Assembly (NCBI GenBank): GCA_910577655.1
Contig: CAJTOW010000002.1
Location: forward strand, 22,951 to 86,950
Reading direction: 5' to 3'
DNA length: 64,000 nt
Source: an uncultured Lachnospiraceae bacterium
GTDB lineage: Bacteria > Bacillota > Clostridia > Lachnospirales > Lachnospiraceae
Shown piece after piece: positions 49,408 through 57,770 of the stretch. The notes beneath the pieces were generated by a model. The model had not been told where the DNA came from. It made no database searches and worked only from the letters and a program-made list of their open reading frames with translations. Every line of letters begins with the position of its first letter. Position 1 is the first letter of the stretch. The translations under genes were made by a program, and so were the position numbers.

Positions 49408-51465
49408 ATGAATCAGATACAGCGGTCCATGTGTCCTTACGACTGCCCTGCTTCCTGCGGGCTGCTGGTTGAGACCCATGGTACAAGAGTGGTCAGTGTT
49501 AAAGGAGACCCGGAGAATGAAGCAACCAGGGGGCTGATCTGCAACAAGATGCAGCATTATGAGGATTCTGTCTATGCCCCGGGGAGGATCCTGGTGCCTC
49601 TGAAACGGACAGGGAAGAAGGGGGAGGGCAAATTTGCCCCGGTTTCCTGGGATGATGCGGTGGAAGAGATCACCGGCCGGTGGAAGGAGATCATCAGAGA
49701 GTATGGGGGAGAGGCTCTGCTGCCGGTGTATTTTTCCGGAGTCATGAGCCTGGTCCAGCGCAAGTGCAGCGATGCCTTGTTCAACCGGATGAATGCAAGC
49801 CAGCTGGTAAAGACCTTGTGCTCCACGGCCAAAGGGGCAGCTTATGAATCGGTGGTGGGAAAGACCGGGTGCCTGGATCCGCGGGAGCTGGAACTCAGTG
49901 ATCTGATCCTGGTATGGGGGAGTAATGTAAAGGCTACCCGGATCCACACGATGCCGGTGTTGAAGCGGGCCAGGGAGGCGGGGAAAAGGGTCATCCTCAT
50001 TGAGGCCTGCGGGAAAGCCATGTCTTCTTACTGTGACGAGACGATTCTGATCCGGCCGGGGACAGACGGCGCCCTGGCTTTGGCTGTGATGCATGTCCTG
50101 GAGCGGGAGCATCTGGCAGATCAGGCATTTTTAAAGGATAAGGCAATTGGTTATGAGCAGTTCAGGGATACACTCCCTGAGTACACACCCCAGTGGGCAG
50201 AAAAGATAACCGGGATTCCGGCAGAGAGGATCGAGGCTCTTGCCAGGGAATTCGGCGCAGCGAAGGCTCCGGCCATTCTTTTCGGAACCGGAGCGACCCG
50301 CTATGGGAATGGGGGGATGACCACCCGTCTGATTCTGATTCTTTCTGCGTTCACGGGCGCCTGGGGAAGACCGGGCGGCGGATACTGCGGGAACAATCCG
50401 GTGGGGAGGCCCTTTGTGGATGAGAGCCGTGTGGTCCGGTCTGACTTCCGGACAAGACCAGGAAGGAGCATCAATATCAATCTTCTGGGGCAGGCCCTGG
50501 AATGCCGGGAGCCGGACAAGATGATCAGGGGGATCTATGTCAATGGCGGGAATCCGGTGAATACCGTGGCGGATCAGACGGCGATTCTGCGGGGACTTGC
50601 CCGGGAGGATCTCTTTACGGTGGTTCACGAGCGTTTCCTGACGGATACGGCAAAATATGCGGATATCGTGCTGCCGGCGACATTTTCTGTGGAGCAGTCG
50701 GATGTGCTGGGGGCTTATGGGTACTGCAGCTTCGGCCACATGCGGAAGGTTGTGGAGCCTGCAGGGGAATGCCGAAGCAACTGGAATACGGTCTGTATCC
50801 TGGCCAAAGCCATGGAATATGAGGATGCATTTTTTGACCAGAGTGAAGAAGAACTGGTGAAGGAGCTGCTGGAGCATCCCCAGGAGGGGCTTGCGGGACT
50901 TTCGGATGAGGCATGGGCGCGTCTGAGGGAAGGCGGCGTGGTGTCGGTGCCATATGCCGACCATACGGATTTCAGGACGCCCAGCGGCAAATTCCAGATC
51001 GTGGATGAGAATCTTCCGGAGCCGGTGCCATATTATAAGGAAGCTTATGGTGGAAGGGAACCGCTGCGTCTGGTGATGGTACCGGATCTGCGCACGCTGA
51101 ATTCTACATTTCTGGAGCGGGGCGCCCTGGTGGAGCAGCGGGGCGCAATGAAGCTGATGATGCATCCAAAGGATGCAGAAAGCCGCGGGATCAAAGATGG
51201 GGATCCGGTGTCGGCTTTTAATGAACTGGCCGAAGTAGAGTTCGTGGCGGAGTTTACAGAGCTGGTAGCACCAGGGACTGTGGCTGTATCCGGGGTGTAC
51301 AGTTCGGATATTACCGGGAAGCGGCTTCAGGTCAATGCTCTGCATCATGGGCGGCTGTCGGATATGGGAGCGGCGACCACGATGAATGATAATGCAGTGG
51401 AGGTCGTGGGAGGAAAGGATTCTGCTCTTGACAAAGAATGGAAAATATCTTACTGTTACATGTAA
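49408..51465 (+). CDS. Molybdopterin-dependent oxidoreductase (DMSO reductase family)
   Basis: 685 residues from ATG 49408 (GAGGAAA upstream; the longer frame from 49363 has no site). Four cysteines C9, C13, C17 and C45 (MCPYDCPASCG, GLICNKM) should bind a [4Fe-4S] cluster. Further family motifs are LILVWGSNVKATRIHTMP, YVNGGNPVNT and ADIVLPATFSVEQSD, and the C-terminal beta-barrel has MMHPKDAESRGIKDGD. No Tat signal is present, so it is cytoplasmic. The metal ligand and substrate cannot be read from the sequence. No partner ferredoxin or cofactor gene is adjacent. Confidence 0.9.
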   Translation: MNQIQRSMCPYDCPASCGLLVETHGTRVVSVKGDPENEATRGLICNKMQHYEDSVYAPGRILVPLKRTGKKGEGKFAPVSWDDAVEEITGRWKEIIREYGGEALLPVYFSGVMSLVQRKCSDALFNRMNASQLVKTLCSTAKGAAYESVVGKTGCLDPRELELSDLILVWGSNVKATRIHTMPVLKRAREAGKRVILIEACGKAMSSYCDETILIRPGTDGALALAVMHVLEREHLADQAFLKDKAIGYEQFRDTLPEYTPQWAEKITGIPAERIEALAREFGAAKAPAILFGTGATRYGNGGMTTRLILILSAFTGAWGRPGGGYCGNNPVGRPFVDESRVVRSDFRTRPGRSININLLGQALECREPDKMIRGIYVNGGNPVNTVADQTAILRGLAREDLFTVVHERFLTDTAKYADIVLPATFSVEQSDVLGAYGYCSFGHMRKVVEPAGECRSNWNTVCILAKAMEYEDAFFDQSEEELVKELLEHPQEGLAGLSDEAWARLREGGVVSVPYADHTDFRTPSGKFQIVDENLPEPVPYYKEAYGGREPLRLVMVPDLRTLNSTFLERGALVEQRGAMKLMMHPKDAESRGIKDGDPVSAFNELAEVEFVAEFTELVAPGTVAVSGVYSSDITGKRLQVNALHHGRLSDMGAATTMNDNAVEVVGGKDSALDKEWKISYCYM

Positions 51466-51495
51466 TTAAAATAAGAGGAAAGGAAGAATGGAACA

Positions 51496-52929
51496 ATGGC
51501 AAGCGAAAAGAAACTGGTGGAAGCCATTACATCCATGGATGTGGATTTCGCCCAGTGGTATACGGATGTAGTGAAGAAGGCGGAGCTGTGTGATTATGCA
51601 AGTGTAAGGGGATGCATGGTGATCAAGCCGGCTGGCTATGCGATCTGGGAAAATATCCAGAAGGAGCTGGACAGGCGGTTCAAGGAGACGGGAGTGGAGA
51701 ATGTATACATGCCCATGTTCATTCCGGAGGGGCTGCTCCAGAAGGAGAAGGATCATGTGGAGGGTTTTGCGCCGGAGGTGGCCTGGGTGACCCATGGTGG
51801 TTTGGAAGAGCTGCAGGAGCGGATGTGTGTGCGGCCTACATCTGAGACCTTATTCTGTGATTTTTATGCCAAAGATATCCATTCTTACCGGGATCTTCCC
51901 AAGCTGTACAATCAGTGGTGTTCTGTGGTGCGCTGGGAGAAAACCACCCGTCCCTTCCTGCGTTCCAGGGAGTTCCTGTGGCAGGAGGGTCACACGGCCC
52001 ATGCCACGGCCCAGGAGGCCCAGGAGCGCACCATTCAGATGCTGAATGTGTATGCGGACTTCTGTGAGGAGGTTCTGGCGATTCCGGTGATCCGGGGCCA
52101 GAAGACGGACAAGGAGAAATTCGCCGGAGCGGAGGCCACCTATACCATTGAGTCCCTGATGCATGACGGCAAGGCCCTTCAGTCCGGCACCAGTCACAAT
52201 TTTGGTGACGGATTTGCAAAGGCCTTCGGCATTCAGTATGCGGCAAAGGACAATTCCCTCCAGTATGTACACCAGACCTCCTGGGGTATGACCACCCGTA
52301 TGATCGGCGCCATTATCATGGTTCATGGAGATGACAATGGTCTGGTGCTTCCGCCCAGGGTCGCGCCCACCCAGGTGGTGATCGTTCCCATCCAGCAGAA
52401 GAAGGAAGGGGTTCTGGACAAGGCTTTTGAGCTTCGGGATATGCTGTCCGGTTTCCGTGTGAAGGTGGACGATTCGGACAAGAGTCCTGGCTGGAAGTTC
52501 AGCGAGTCGGAGATGCGGGGGATTCCGGTCCGTGTGGAGATCGGGCCCAGGGATATGGAGAATGGTCAGGCAGTGCTGGTGCGGCGCGATACCCATGAGA
52601 AGATGACAGTGGCGATTGAGGAGCTGGCAGACCGTGTGGGAGAGCTGCTGGAGCAGATCCAGAAGGATATGCTGGAGCGGGCCAGAACCCACCGGGATGC
52701 CCATACCTATGTGGCAGAGGATCTGGACAGCTTTGTGAAGACTGTCAATGAGAAGCCGGGATTCGTCAAGGCCATGTGGTGCGGCTGTCAGGAGTGCGAG
52801 GACAAGATCAAGGAGCTGACCAGTGCCACCTCCCGCTGTATGCCCTTTGAGCAGGAGCAGATCTCGGATAAATGTGTCTGCTGCGGGAAACCGGCAGTGA
52901 AGATGGTGTACTGGGGGAAGGCGTATTAA
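51496..52929 (+). CDS. proS: Prolyl-tRNA synthetase, short (archaeal-type) form
   Basis: 477 residues, the length of the ProS form without the editing insertion. Class II motifs are visible: ENVYMPMFIPEGLL, RPTSETLFCDFY, FLRSREFLWQEGHTAHAT (motif 2) and VHGDDNGLVLPPRVAPTQV (motif 3 into the anticodon domain). C-terminal Cys cluster (WCGCQEC; CVCCGKP) is the zinc-binding tail. It charges tRNA-Pro. Only 30 bases separate it from the upstream gene, too few for a T-box. AGGAAAGG precedes the ATG. Confidence 0.96.
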   Translation: MASEKKLVEAITSMDVDFAQWYTDVVKKAELCDYASVRGCMVIKPAGYAIWENIQKELDRRFKETGVENVYMPMFIPEGLLQKEKDHVEGFAPEVAWVTHGGLEELQERMCVRPTSETLFCDFYAKDIHSYRDLPKLYNQWCSVVRWEKTTRPFLRSREFLWQEGHTAHATAQEAQERTIQMLNVYADFCEEVLAIPVIRGQKTDKEKFAGAEATYTIESLMHDGKALQSGTSHNFGDGFAKAFGIQYAAKDNSLQYVHQTSWGMTTRMIGAIIMVHGDDNGLVLPPRVAPTQVVIVPIQQKKEGVLDKAFELRDMLSGFRVKVDDSDKSPGWKFSESEMRGIPVRVEIGPRDMENGQAVLVRRDTHEKMTVAIEELADRVGELLEQIQKDMLERARTHRDAHTYVAEDLDSFVKTVNEKPGFVKAMWCGCQECEDKIKELTSATSRCMPFEQEQISDKCVCCGKPAVKMVYWGKAY

Positions 52930-52985
52930 GAATGTAACGGTTCAGGGGGCCCATGGAGGTTTGCTTAAGAACAGGAGAAAGGTTA

Positions 52986-54296
52986 ATGCAGATTCCGCAG
53001 CAGGTTGCGTATATCATTGATAAACTGAATACCAGGGGCTTTGAGGCTTATGCTGTGGGCGGCTGCGTCCGGGATACCTTGCTGGGGCGTGAGCCGGGGG
53101 ACTGGGATATCACTACCTCGGCGAAGCCGGAGCAGGTGAAAGCCCTGTTCCGGCGGACTGTGGATACCGGGATCCAGCATGGGACTGTGACGGTTCTCAT
53201 AGACAGAACCGGGTATGAGGTGACGACCTACCGGATCGACGGGATCTATGAGGACGGCAGGCATCCCAGACAGGTGGAGTTTACCTCGGATCTGCTGGAG
53301 GATCTGAGGCGGCGGGATTTTACCATCAATGCCATGGCCTATAGCCACGATAAAGGGATTGTAGATGCCTTTGATGGCATGGGGGATCTGAAACGGAAGG
53401 TGATCCGCTGTGTGGGGAACCCCATGGAGCGGTTCAGCGAGGATGCCCTGCGGATCCTGCGGGCCATCCGGTTTTCGGCGCAGCTGGACTTTTCCATAGA
53501 GAAGGAGACCTGGGAGGCCATAGGGCAGATCGCGCCGAATATCGCCAAGGTCAGCCGGGAGCGGATCCAGGTGGAGCTGACCAAGCTGCTTTTGTCGGAC
53601 CATCCGGAGCGGATGATGGATGTTTTTGAAACCGGGATCAGCAGGTATATTTTTGGGGAGTCTTATCAGTTGCTCCGGGGAAAGCCGGATGTTCCGGAAA
53701 ATATTTCCCGGTTACTTAAGGAGGCCGCTCTTTCTGAAAGGCGGAATCTGCAGGAGGCGGCAAAACTCCCCGGGAAGAAGTATATCCGCTGGGCAGCATT
53801 TCTCAGTCGGGCAGGAGCAGATGGGGCTGTACGGATTCTGAAGGATCTGAAGCTGGACAATGAAACCATCCGCAGGGTGAAGACCCTGGTGTCCTGGGCA
53901 GGCAGGGAGCTGCCGGAGGAGGAGGCTTTTGTGCGCCGCGGTATGAGCCAGATGGAGCCGGAGGTGTGGGACGGAGTTCTGGCTCTTAACGGATACAGTC
54001 CGGCAATCCGGGAAATGACCCGGAGGATCCGGGAGCGGGGAGACTGTCTGGATCTGAAGCATCTGGCAGTCAGCGGTCAGGATCTCATAGCTGCCGGGGT
54101 GACGCCCGGGAAGGAGATGGGGGAGATCCTTGGCAGGCTGCTGGAGCATGTGCTGGAGAGGCCGGAGGATAACCGGAAAGAGGTGCTTTTGGGGCTGGGA
54201 AAGCCGGATGTACCAGTAGAATTCAGAAATAGCATACCCTCAGCAGCCGTGAGAGTTCAGGAGGATTTAAACTGTCGCCAGAAGCTGGAGCAGTAA
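52986..54296 (+). CDS. cca: CCA-adding tRNA nucleotidyltransferase
   Basis: 436 residues from ATG 52986 (CAGGAGAAAGG before it; the upstream ATG 52953 has none). GGCVRDTLLG at 25-34, metal-binding D39 and D41 (PGDWDITTSA), then RRDFTINAMAY and FSEDALRILRAIRFSAQL, the class II CCA-enzyme motifs A to E. It adds or repairs the 3' CCA of tRNAs. It follows proS with 56 bases between. Confidence 0.95.
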   Translation: MQIPQQVAYIIDKLNTRGFEAYAVGGCVRDTLLGREPGDWDITTSAKPEQVKALFRRTVDTGIQHGTVTVLIDRTGYEVTTYRIDGIYEDGRHPRQVEFTSDLLEDLRRRDFTINAMAYSHDKGIVDAFDGMGDLKRKVIRCVGNPMERFSEDALRILRAIRFSAQLDFSIEKETWEAIGQIAPNIAKVSRERIQVELTKLLLSDHPERMMDVFETGISRYIFGESYQLLRGKPDVPENISRLLKEAALSERRNLQEAAKLPGKKYIRWAAFLSRAGADGAVRILKDLKLDNETIRRVKTLVSWAGRELPEEEAFVRRGMSQMEPEVWDGVLALNGYSPAIREMTRRIRERGDCLDLKHLAVSGQDLIAAGVTPGKEMGEILGRLLEHVLERPEDNRKEVLLGLGKPDVPVEFRNSIPSAAVRVQEDLNCRQKLEQ

Positions 54297-54367
54297 TCAG
54301 GATTTGTTCTGGCTGTCTGGAAATTTTCAAGATAATATGAAAAATACAGGAGAAAAGGACTGGGAAA

Positions 54368-55534
54368 ATGAAAATACTGATTATAGAATGGAGCAGTTGT
54401 GCGAGGGATGATGTGGAGGATGCATTTGTCCAGGAGGGCCATAGCCTGGTGAGGGCTCCCTTTTCTATTGAAGGGAAAACTTACGATGATCTTCCGGAGA
54501 TTGAAAGGCAGTTTGCCGCATTACTGGCGGGGGAAGCTCCGGACTTTGTTTTTACCGTAAACTATTATCCGGCAATTTCGAATCTTTGCAACAAGTATGG
54601 GATCCGCTATGTGTCCTGGATTTATGACAGTCCTTACCGGAGACTTTTTTCCCAGTCAGTGGTCAATCCCTGTAATGTGATCTATGTATTTGATAAACAG
54701 CTGTATCTGGAATGCCACAACGCGGGCATTTCCACAGTGCATTACCTCCCTCTTGCGTCCAATGTGGAGCGGGTGGATGCGGTGACAGCCAATGCTCCAG
54801 GGGCAGGCAGTTATAAGCAGGATGTTTCTTTTGTCGGCTCTCTTTATCTGGAAAACGGAAGTGCTTTCATACAGATGAAAGAGGCTTTGCCTGAGTATGC
54901 CAAAGGCTATCTGGATGCCCTGGTAGCTTCCCAGATGAAAATACAAGGTTACAATTTCATTGAGGAGGTGCTGGGACCGGTTATTGAGGATATGTCCAAA
55001 GCGTATCCATTGGTCCGGGAGCCGGGAGGTATAGAGTCCAGAGAATATTATTACTCCCAGTATGTAATCAATGAATGGATCACAGCTATAGACAGGATTG
55101 ATCTGCTGGAGTCCATTGCCCAGAATCGGAAGGTGGATCTCTTTACCCAGTGCAAGGAGTATACTTCTCCCAATATCATGAATCATGGCATTGTGGACTA
55201 CTATACAGAGATGCCCGTGATCTTCAGCCAGAGCAGGATCAACTTAAACATCACCCGCCGCGGCATCCAGAGCGGTATCCCTCTGCGGGCTATTGATATT
55301 ATGGGAAGCGGCGGTTTCCTGCTGAGCAATTTCCAGGCAGATTTTCTGGATTACTTTGTGCCGGGGGAGGATTTTGTCTATTATGACAGCAAAAAAGATC
55401 TGCTGCGGAAGGTGGATTACTACCTGAGCCATGAAGCGGAGCGGCAGGCCATTGCGAAGAATGGGCATGATAAGGTCGCGGCGGCCCATACATACCGGCA
55501 CAGGGTGCGGGAGATGCTGGATGGTCTTTGTTAA
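54368..55534 (+). CDS. CgeB-type glycosyltransferase
   Basis: 388 residues. Starts MKILIIEWSSCARDDVEDAF, then PDFVFTVNYYPAISNLCNKY and YVSWIYDSPYRRLFSQ, the DUF3880/CgeB N-terminal half. The C-terminal half has NITRRGIQSGIPLRAIDIMGSGGFLLSNFQ (read in part) and FVYYDSKKDLLRKVDYYL, a GT4-like nucleotide-sugar domain. No membrane segment. Such enzymes often act in surface or flagellin glycosylation in this group. Here it stands apart from the flagellar genes, so that link is only a possibility. AGGAGAAAAGG lies before ATG 54368. Confidence 0.84.
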   Translation: MKILIIEWSSCARDDVEDAFVQEGHSLVRAPFSIEGKTYDDLPEIERQFAALLAGEAPDFVFTVNYYPAISNLCNKYGIRYVSWIYDSPYRRLFSQSVVNPCNVIYVFDKQLYLECHNAGISTVHYLPLASNVERVDAVTANAPGAGSYKQDVSFVGSLYLENGSAFIQMKEALPEYAKGYLDALVASQMKIQGYNFIEEVLGPVIEDMSKAYPLVREPGGIESREYYYSQYVINEWITAIDRIDLLESIAQNRKVDLFTQCKEYTSPNIMNHGIVDYYTEMPVIFSQSRINLNITRRGIQSGIPLRAIDIMGSGGFLLSNFQADFLDYFVPGEDFVYYDSKKDLLRKVDYYLSHEAERQAIAKNGHDKVAAAHTYRHRVREMLDGLC

Positions 55535-55554
55535 GCTGTGGCAGGCATTCTGCC

Positions 55555-55583
55555 TTTACAATGATCGTGATTTTCAGTATAAT
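55555..55583 (+). promoter_or_regulatory. Housekeeping promoter before the small gene at 55635
   Basis: TTTACA at 55555-55560, 17 bases, TATAAT at 55578-55583. Confidence 0.72.
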
Positions 55584-55634
55584 CGTTATAGAATCATAGA
55601 AACAGGATAGGAGTGGAAAGCGAGGTGACCCGGT

Positions 55635-55811
55635 ATGCCGACAAATGAGAAAGAGTTTAACTGCAATTTGTTTGACCAGCTGACATTGATAGAAAGAATC
55701 GAGAGGCAGGTGGATAAGGGAGATCTGCAGGCAGTAAAAGAAGAAATAGAATTCCAGAAAAAGGAGATAAACCGCAAGCTATACCAGAAGCCACCATTAA
55801 CAAGTGAGTAA
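55635..55811 (+). CDS. Small unknown protein, 58 residues
   Basis: ATG 55635 with GAGGTGA at 55622-55628 and a good sigma-A promoter. The sequence MPTNEKEFNCNLFDQLTLIE continues with RIERQVDKGDLQAVKEEIEF and QKKEINRKLYQKPPLTSE, a charged two-helix protein with one Cys. I do not recognise a family. The proper promoter, ribosome site and helical pattern argue that it is real. It ends 32 bases before the -10 box of scfA. Confidence 0.65.
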   Translation: MPTNEKEFNCNLFDQLTLIERIERQVDKGDLQAVKEEIEFQKKEINRKLYQKPPLTSE

Positions 55812-55820
55812 CAATTTTAC

Positions 55821-55849
55821 TTGCGGGATTCCAGTGAGTATGTTATAAT
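55821..55849 (+). promoter_or_regulatory. Extended -10 promoter of scfA
   Basis: TTGCGG at 55821-55826, 17 bases, TATAAT at 55844-55849 with TG at 55841-55842 (extended -10). Confidence 0.68.
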
Positions 55850-55926
55850 CCCCTTTAGTTATGGCTGCGGCCCATCCGGACAGTGGTGGGAGCTGACGGC
55901 CGGTTGAAATCACAGGAGGCGATAGT

Positions 55927-56073
55927 ATGAAACACGTGAAGACTTTGAATAACAAGAACCTGAAAGAATCCATGAAGAAGGGCGGCTGCGGCGAGTGCCA
56001 GACTTCGTGCCAGTCCGCATGCAAGACTTCCTGCACCGTGGGCAACCAGAGCTGCGAGAACGCCAACCGGTAA
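55927..56073 (+). CDS. scfA: SCIFF ranthipeptide precursor ScfA
   Basis: 48 residues with the hallmark six cysteines (C21, C24, C28, C32, C36, C43) in CGECQTSCQSACKTSC and TVGNQSCEN, after the leader MKHVKTLNNKNLKESMKKGG. This is the 'six cysteines in forty-five' family found in nearly all Clostridia, in which a radical-SAM enzyme links Cys sulfur to a Thr residue. The maturase gene is 267 bases downstream. AGGAGG at 55913-55918 gives the start. Its role, perhaps signalling or quorum sensing, is debated. Confidence 0.97.
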   Translation: MKHVKTLNNKNLKESMKKGGCGECQTSCQSACKTSCTVGNQSCENANR

Positions 56074-56151
56074 TCCAGGGATAGTGATCCGGCTTGTCTG
56101 ATGTTCTTGTATAAGCAGGGCTGGCCGGAAGTGACAGGCTTAAAGAGCAGT

Positions 56152-56206
56152 CGTGGGATGATCTGTGCAGCCGGACTGGATGTACAGATGATTCCACGGC
56201 TGGTTT
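56152..56206 (+). terminator. Hairpin terminator of scfA
   Basis: 15-base arms (56152-56166 with 56184-56198) with a G-T pair and one mismatch, then GGCTGGTTTT. The small peptide mRNA probably ends here. Confidence 0.65.
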
Positions 56207-56239
56207 TGCCTTGTCCATGCAGGTAAGCGAACGTATCAT

Positions 56240-56314
56240 GTCCGGAAACAGTTTGGGAGTAAGAACTGTTTCCGGACAAGAATGACCCCTGGGCGCTTGA
56301 GTGCAGGGGTTTTT
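56240..56314 (+). promoter_or_regulatory. Two stacked hairpins before scfB (attenuator candidate)
   Basis: A perfect 14-bp stem GTCCGGAAACAGTT / AACTGTTTCCGGAC (56240-56253 with 56264-56277) is followed by ACCCCTG / CAGGGGT (56285-56291 with 56304-56310) and TTTTT. The second alone is a terminator, 27 bases before scfB. Confidence 0.7.
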
Positions 56315-56340
56315 CTACGTGTTTTAAGAGGAGAATAAGA

Positions 56341-57732
56341 GTGATTCATCAATACAAGAATAATGGCTATAATATTGTCATGGACATAGCCAGCGGGGCG
56401 GTCCACCTGGTGGACGATGTGGTGTATGATGCCATTGCGCTGCTGGAGCCGGAAGCAGGAGAGCTGGAGCAGCCGCAGCTTTTACCAGAGAGTGGGTGTC
56501 AGATGGTCCGTCGGGAGCTGTCCGGCCGGTATCCGGAGCAGGAGATCCACGAAGCACTCCTGGAGATCCAGGCGCTGGTGGACGCGGAGGAGCTGTTCAC
56601 TAAGGATACCTATGAGGAATACGTCCTTGATTTCAAGAAGCGAAAAACCGTGGTCAAGGCCTTGTGTCTGCACATCGCCCACGACTGCAACTTGGGCTGT
56701 AAGTACTGTTTTGCCGAGGAGGGAGAGTACCATGGGCGGCGCGCCCTCATGTCCTTTGAGGTGGGGAAAAAGGCTCTGGATTTCCTGATGGACTCTTCCG
56801 GTGAGCGCCGGAATCTGGAGGTGGATTTCTTCGGCGGAGAGCCGCTGATGAACTGGCAGGTGGTGAAACAGCTGGTGGAGTATGGCCGTTCCCAGGAGGA
56901 GGCCAGAGGCAAACGGTTCCGTTTTACCCTGACTACCAATGGGGTGCTGTTAAATGACGAGGTCATGGATTTCTGCAACCGGGAGATGAGCAATGTGGTC
57001 TTAAGCCTGGACGGGCGGCGTCAGGTCAATGACCGGATGCGTCCCACCCGCGGCGGGGGAAAGAGCAGCTATGATATCATTGTCCCCAGGTTCCAGAAGT
57101 TTGCAAAGTCAAGGGCCGGAAAGGACTACTACGTGCGTGGAACCTTTACACGGTACAATCTGGATTTTGCCGAGGATGTGAAGCATTTCGCGGATCTGGG
57201 CTTTGATCAGATGTCCATGGAACCGGTGGTGGCGGATCCCCGGGAGCCTTATGCCATCCGGGAGGAGGATCTGCCCCGGATCCTCACGGAGTATGACCGT
57301 CTGGCGCTGGAATATATTAAAAGGAAGAAAGAGGGAAGGGGCTTCAATTTCTTCCACTTCATGATCGACCTGGACCAGGGGCCCTGCGTGGCCAAGCGGC
57401 TTTCAGGCTGCGGCTCGGGGACAGAGTATCTGGCTGTGACGCCCTGGGGAGATTTTTATCCCTGCCACCAGTTTGTGGGCCAGGAGGAATTCCTCATGGG
57501 CAATGTGGATACGGGGATCACCCGGACCGATATCCGGGATGAGTTCAAGCTGTGCAACGTATACGCCAAGGAGAAATGCAGGCAGTGTTTTGCACGATTC
57601 TACTGCAGCGGCGGCTGTGTGGCCAATTCCCAGCATTTCCACGGGAGCATTACGGACGCTTATGATATCGGCTGCGAGATGCAGAAGAAACGGATTGAGT
57701 GTGCCATTATGATTAAAGCGGCGTTATCGTAA
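56341..57732 (+). CDS. scfB: SCIFF radical-SAM maturase ScfB
   Basis: 463 residues from GTG 56341, with AGAGGAGA just upstream. The N-terminal 95 residues form the precursor-binding wing. The radical-SAM cluster C116, C120, C123 (DCNLGCKYC) follows, with FFGGEPLMNW and LTTNGVLL next. The C-terminal SPASM region has CGSGTEYLAVTPWGDFYPCH and KCRQCFARFYCSGGC, binding two auxiliary [4Fe-4S] clusters. It makes the Cys-to-Thr thioether in ScfA. The neighbouring scfA confirms the assignment. Confidence 0.97.
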   Translation: MIHQYKNNGYNIVMDIASGAVHLVDDVVYDAIALLEPEAGELEQPQLLPESGCQMVRRELSGRYPEQEIHEALLEIQALVDAEELFTKDTYEEYVLDFKKRKTVVKALCLHIAHDCNLGCKYCFAEEGEYHGRRALMSFEVGKKALDFLMDSSGERRNLEVDFFGGEPLMNWQVVKQLVEYGRSQEEARGKRFRFTLTTNGVLLNDEVMDFCNREMSNVVLSLDGRRQVNDRMRPTRGGGKSSYDIIVPRFQKFAKSRAGKDYYVRGTFTRYNLDFAEDVKHFADLGFDQMSMEPVVADPREPYAIREEDLPRILTEYDRLALEYIKRKKEGRGFNFFHFMIDLDQGPCVAKRLSGCGSGTEYLAVTPWGDFYPCHQFVGQEEFLMGNVDTGITRTDIRDEFKLCNVYAKEKCRQCFARFYCSGGCVANSQHFHGSITDAYDIGCEMQKKRIECAIMIKAALS

Positions 57733-57770
57733 CAGTTCGTGGAATTTTCAAAAGTTAAAGGAGAAGAAAG

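Noticed and set aside
51466..51495. T-box leader before proS
   Set aside because: Only 30 bases separate the genes, too short for a T-box.
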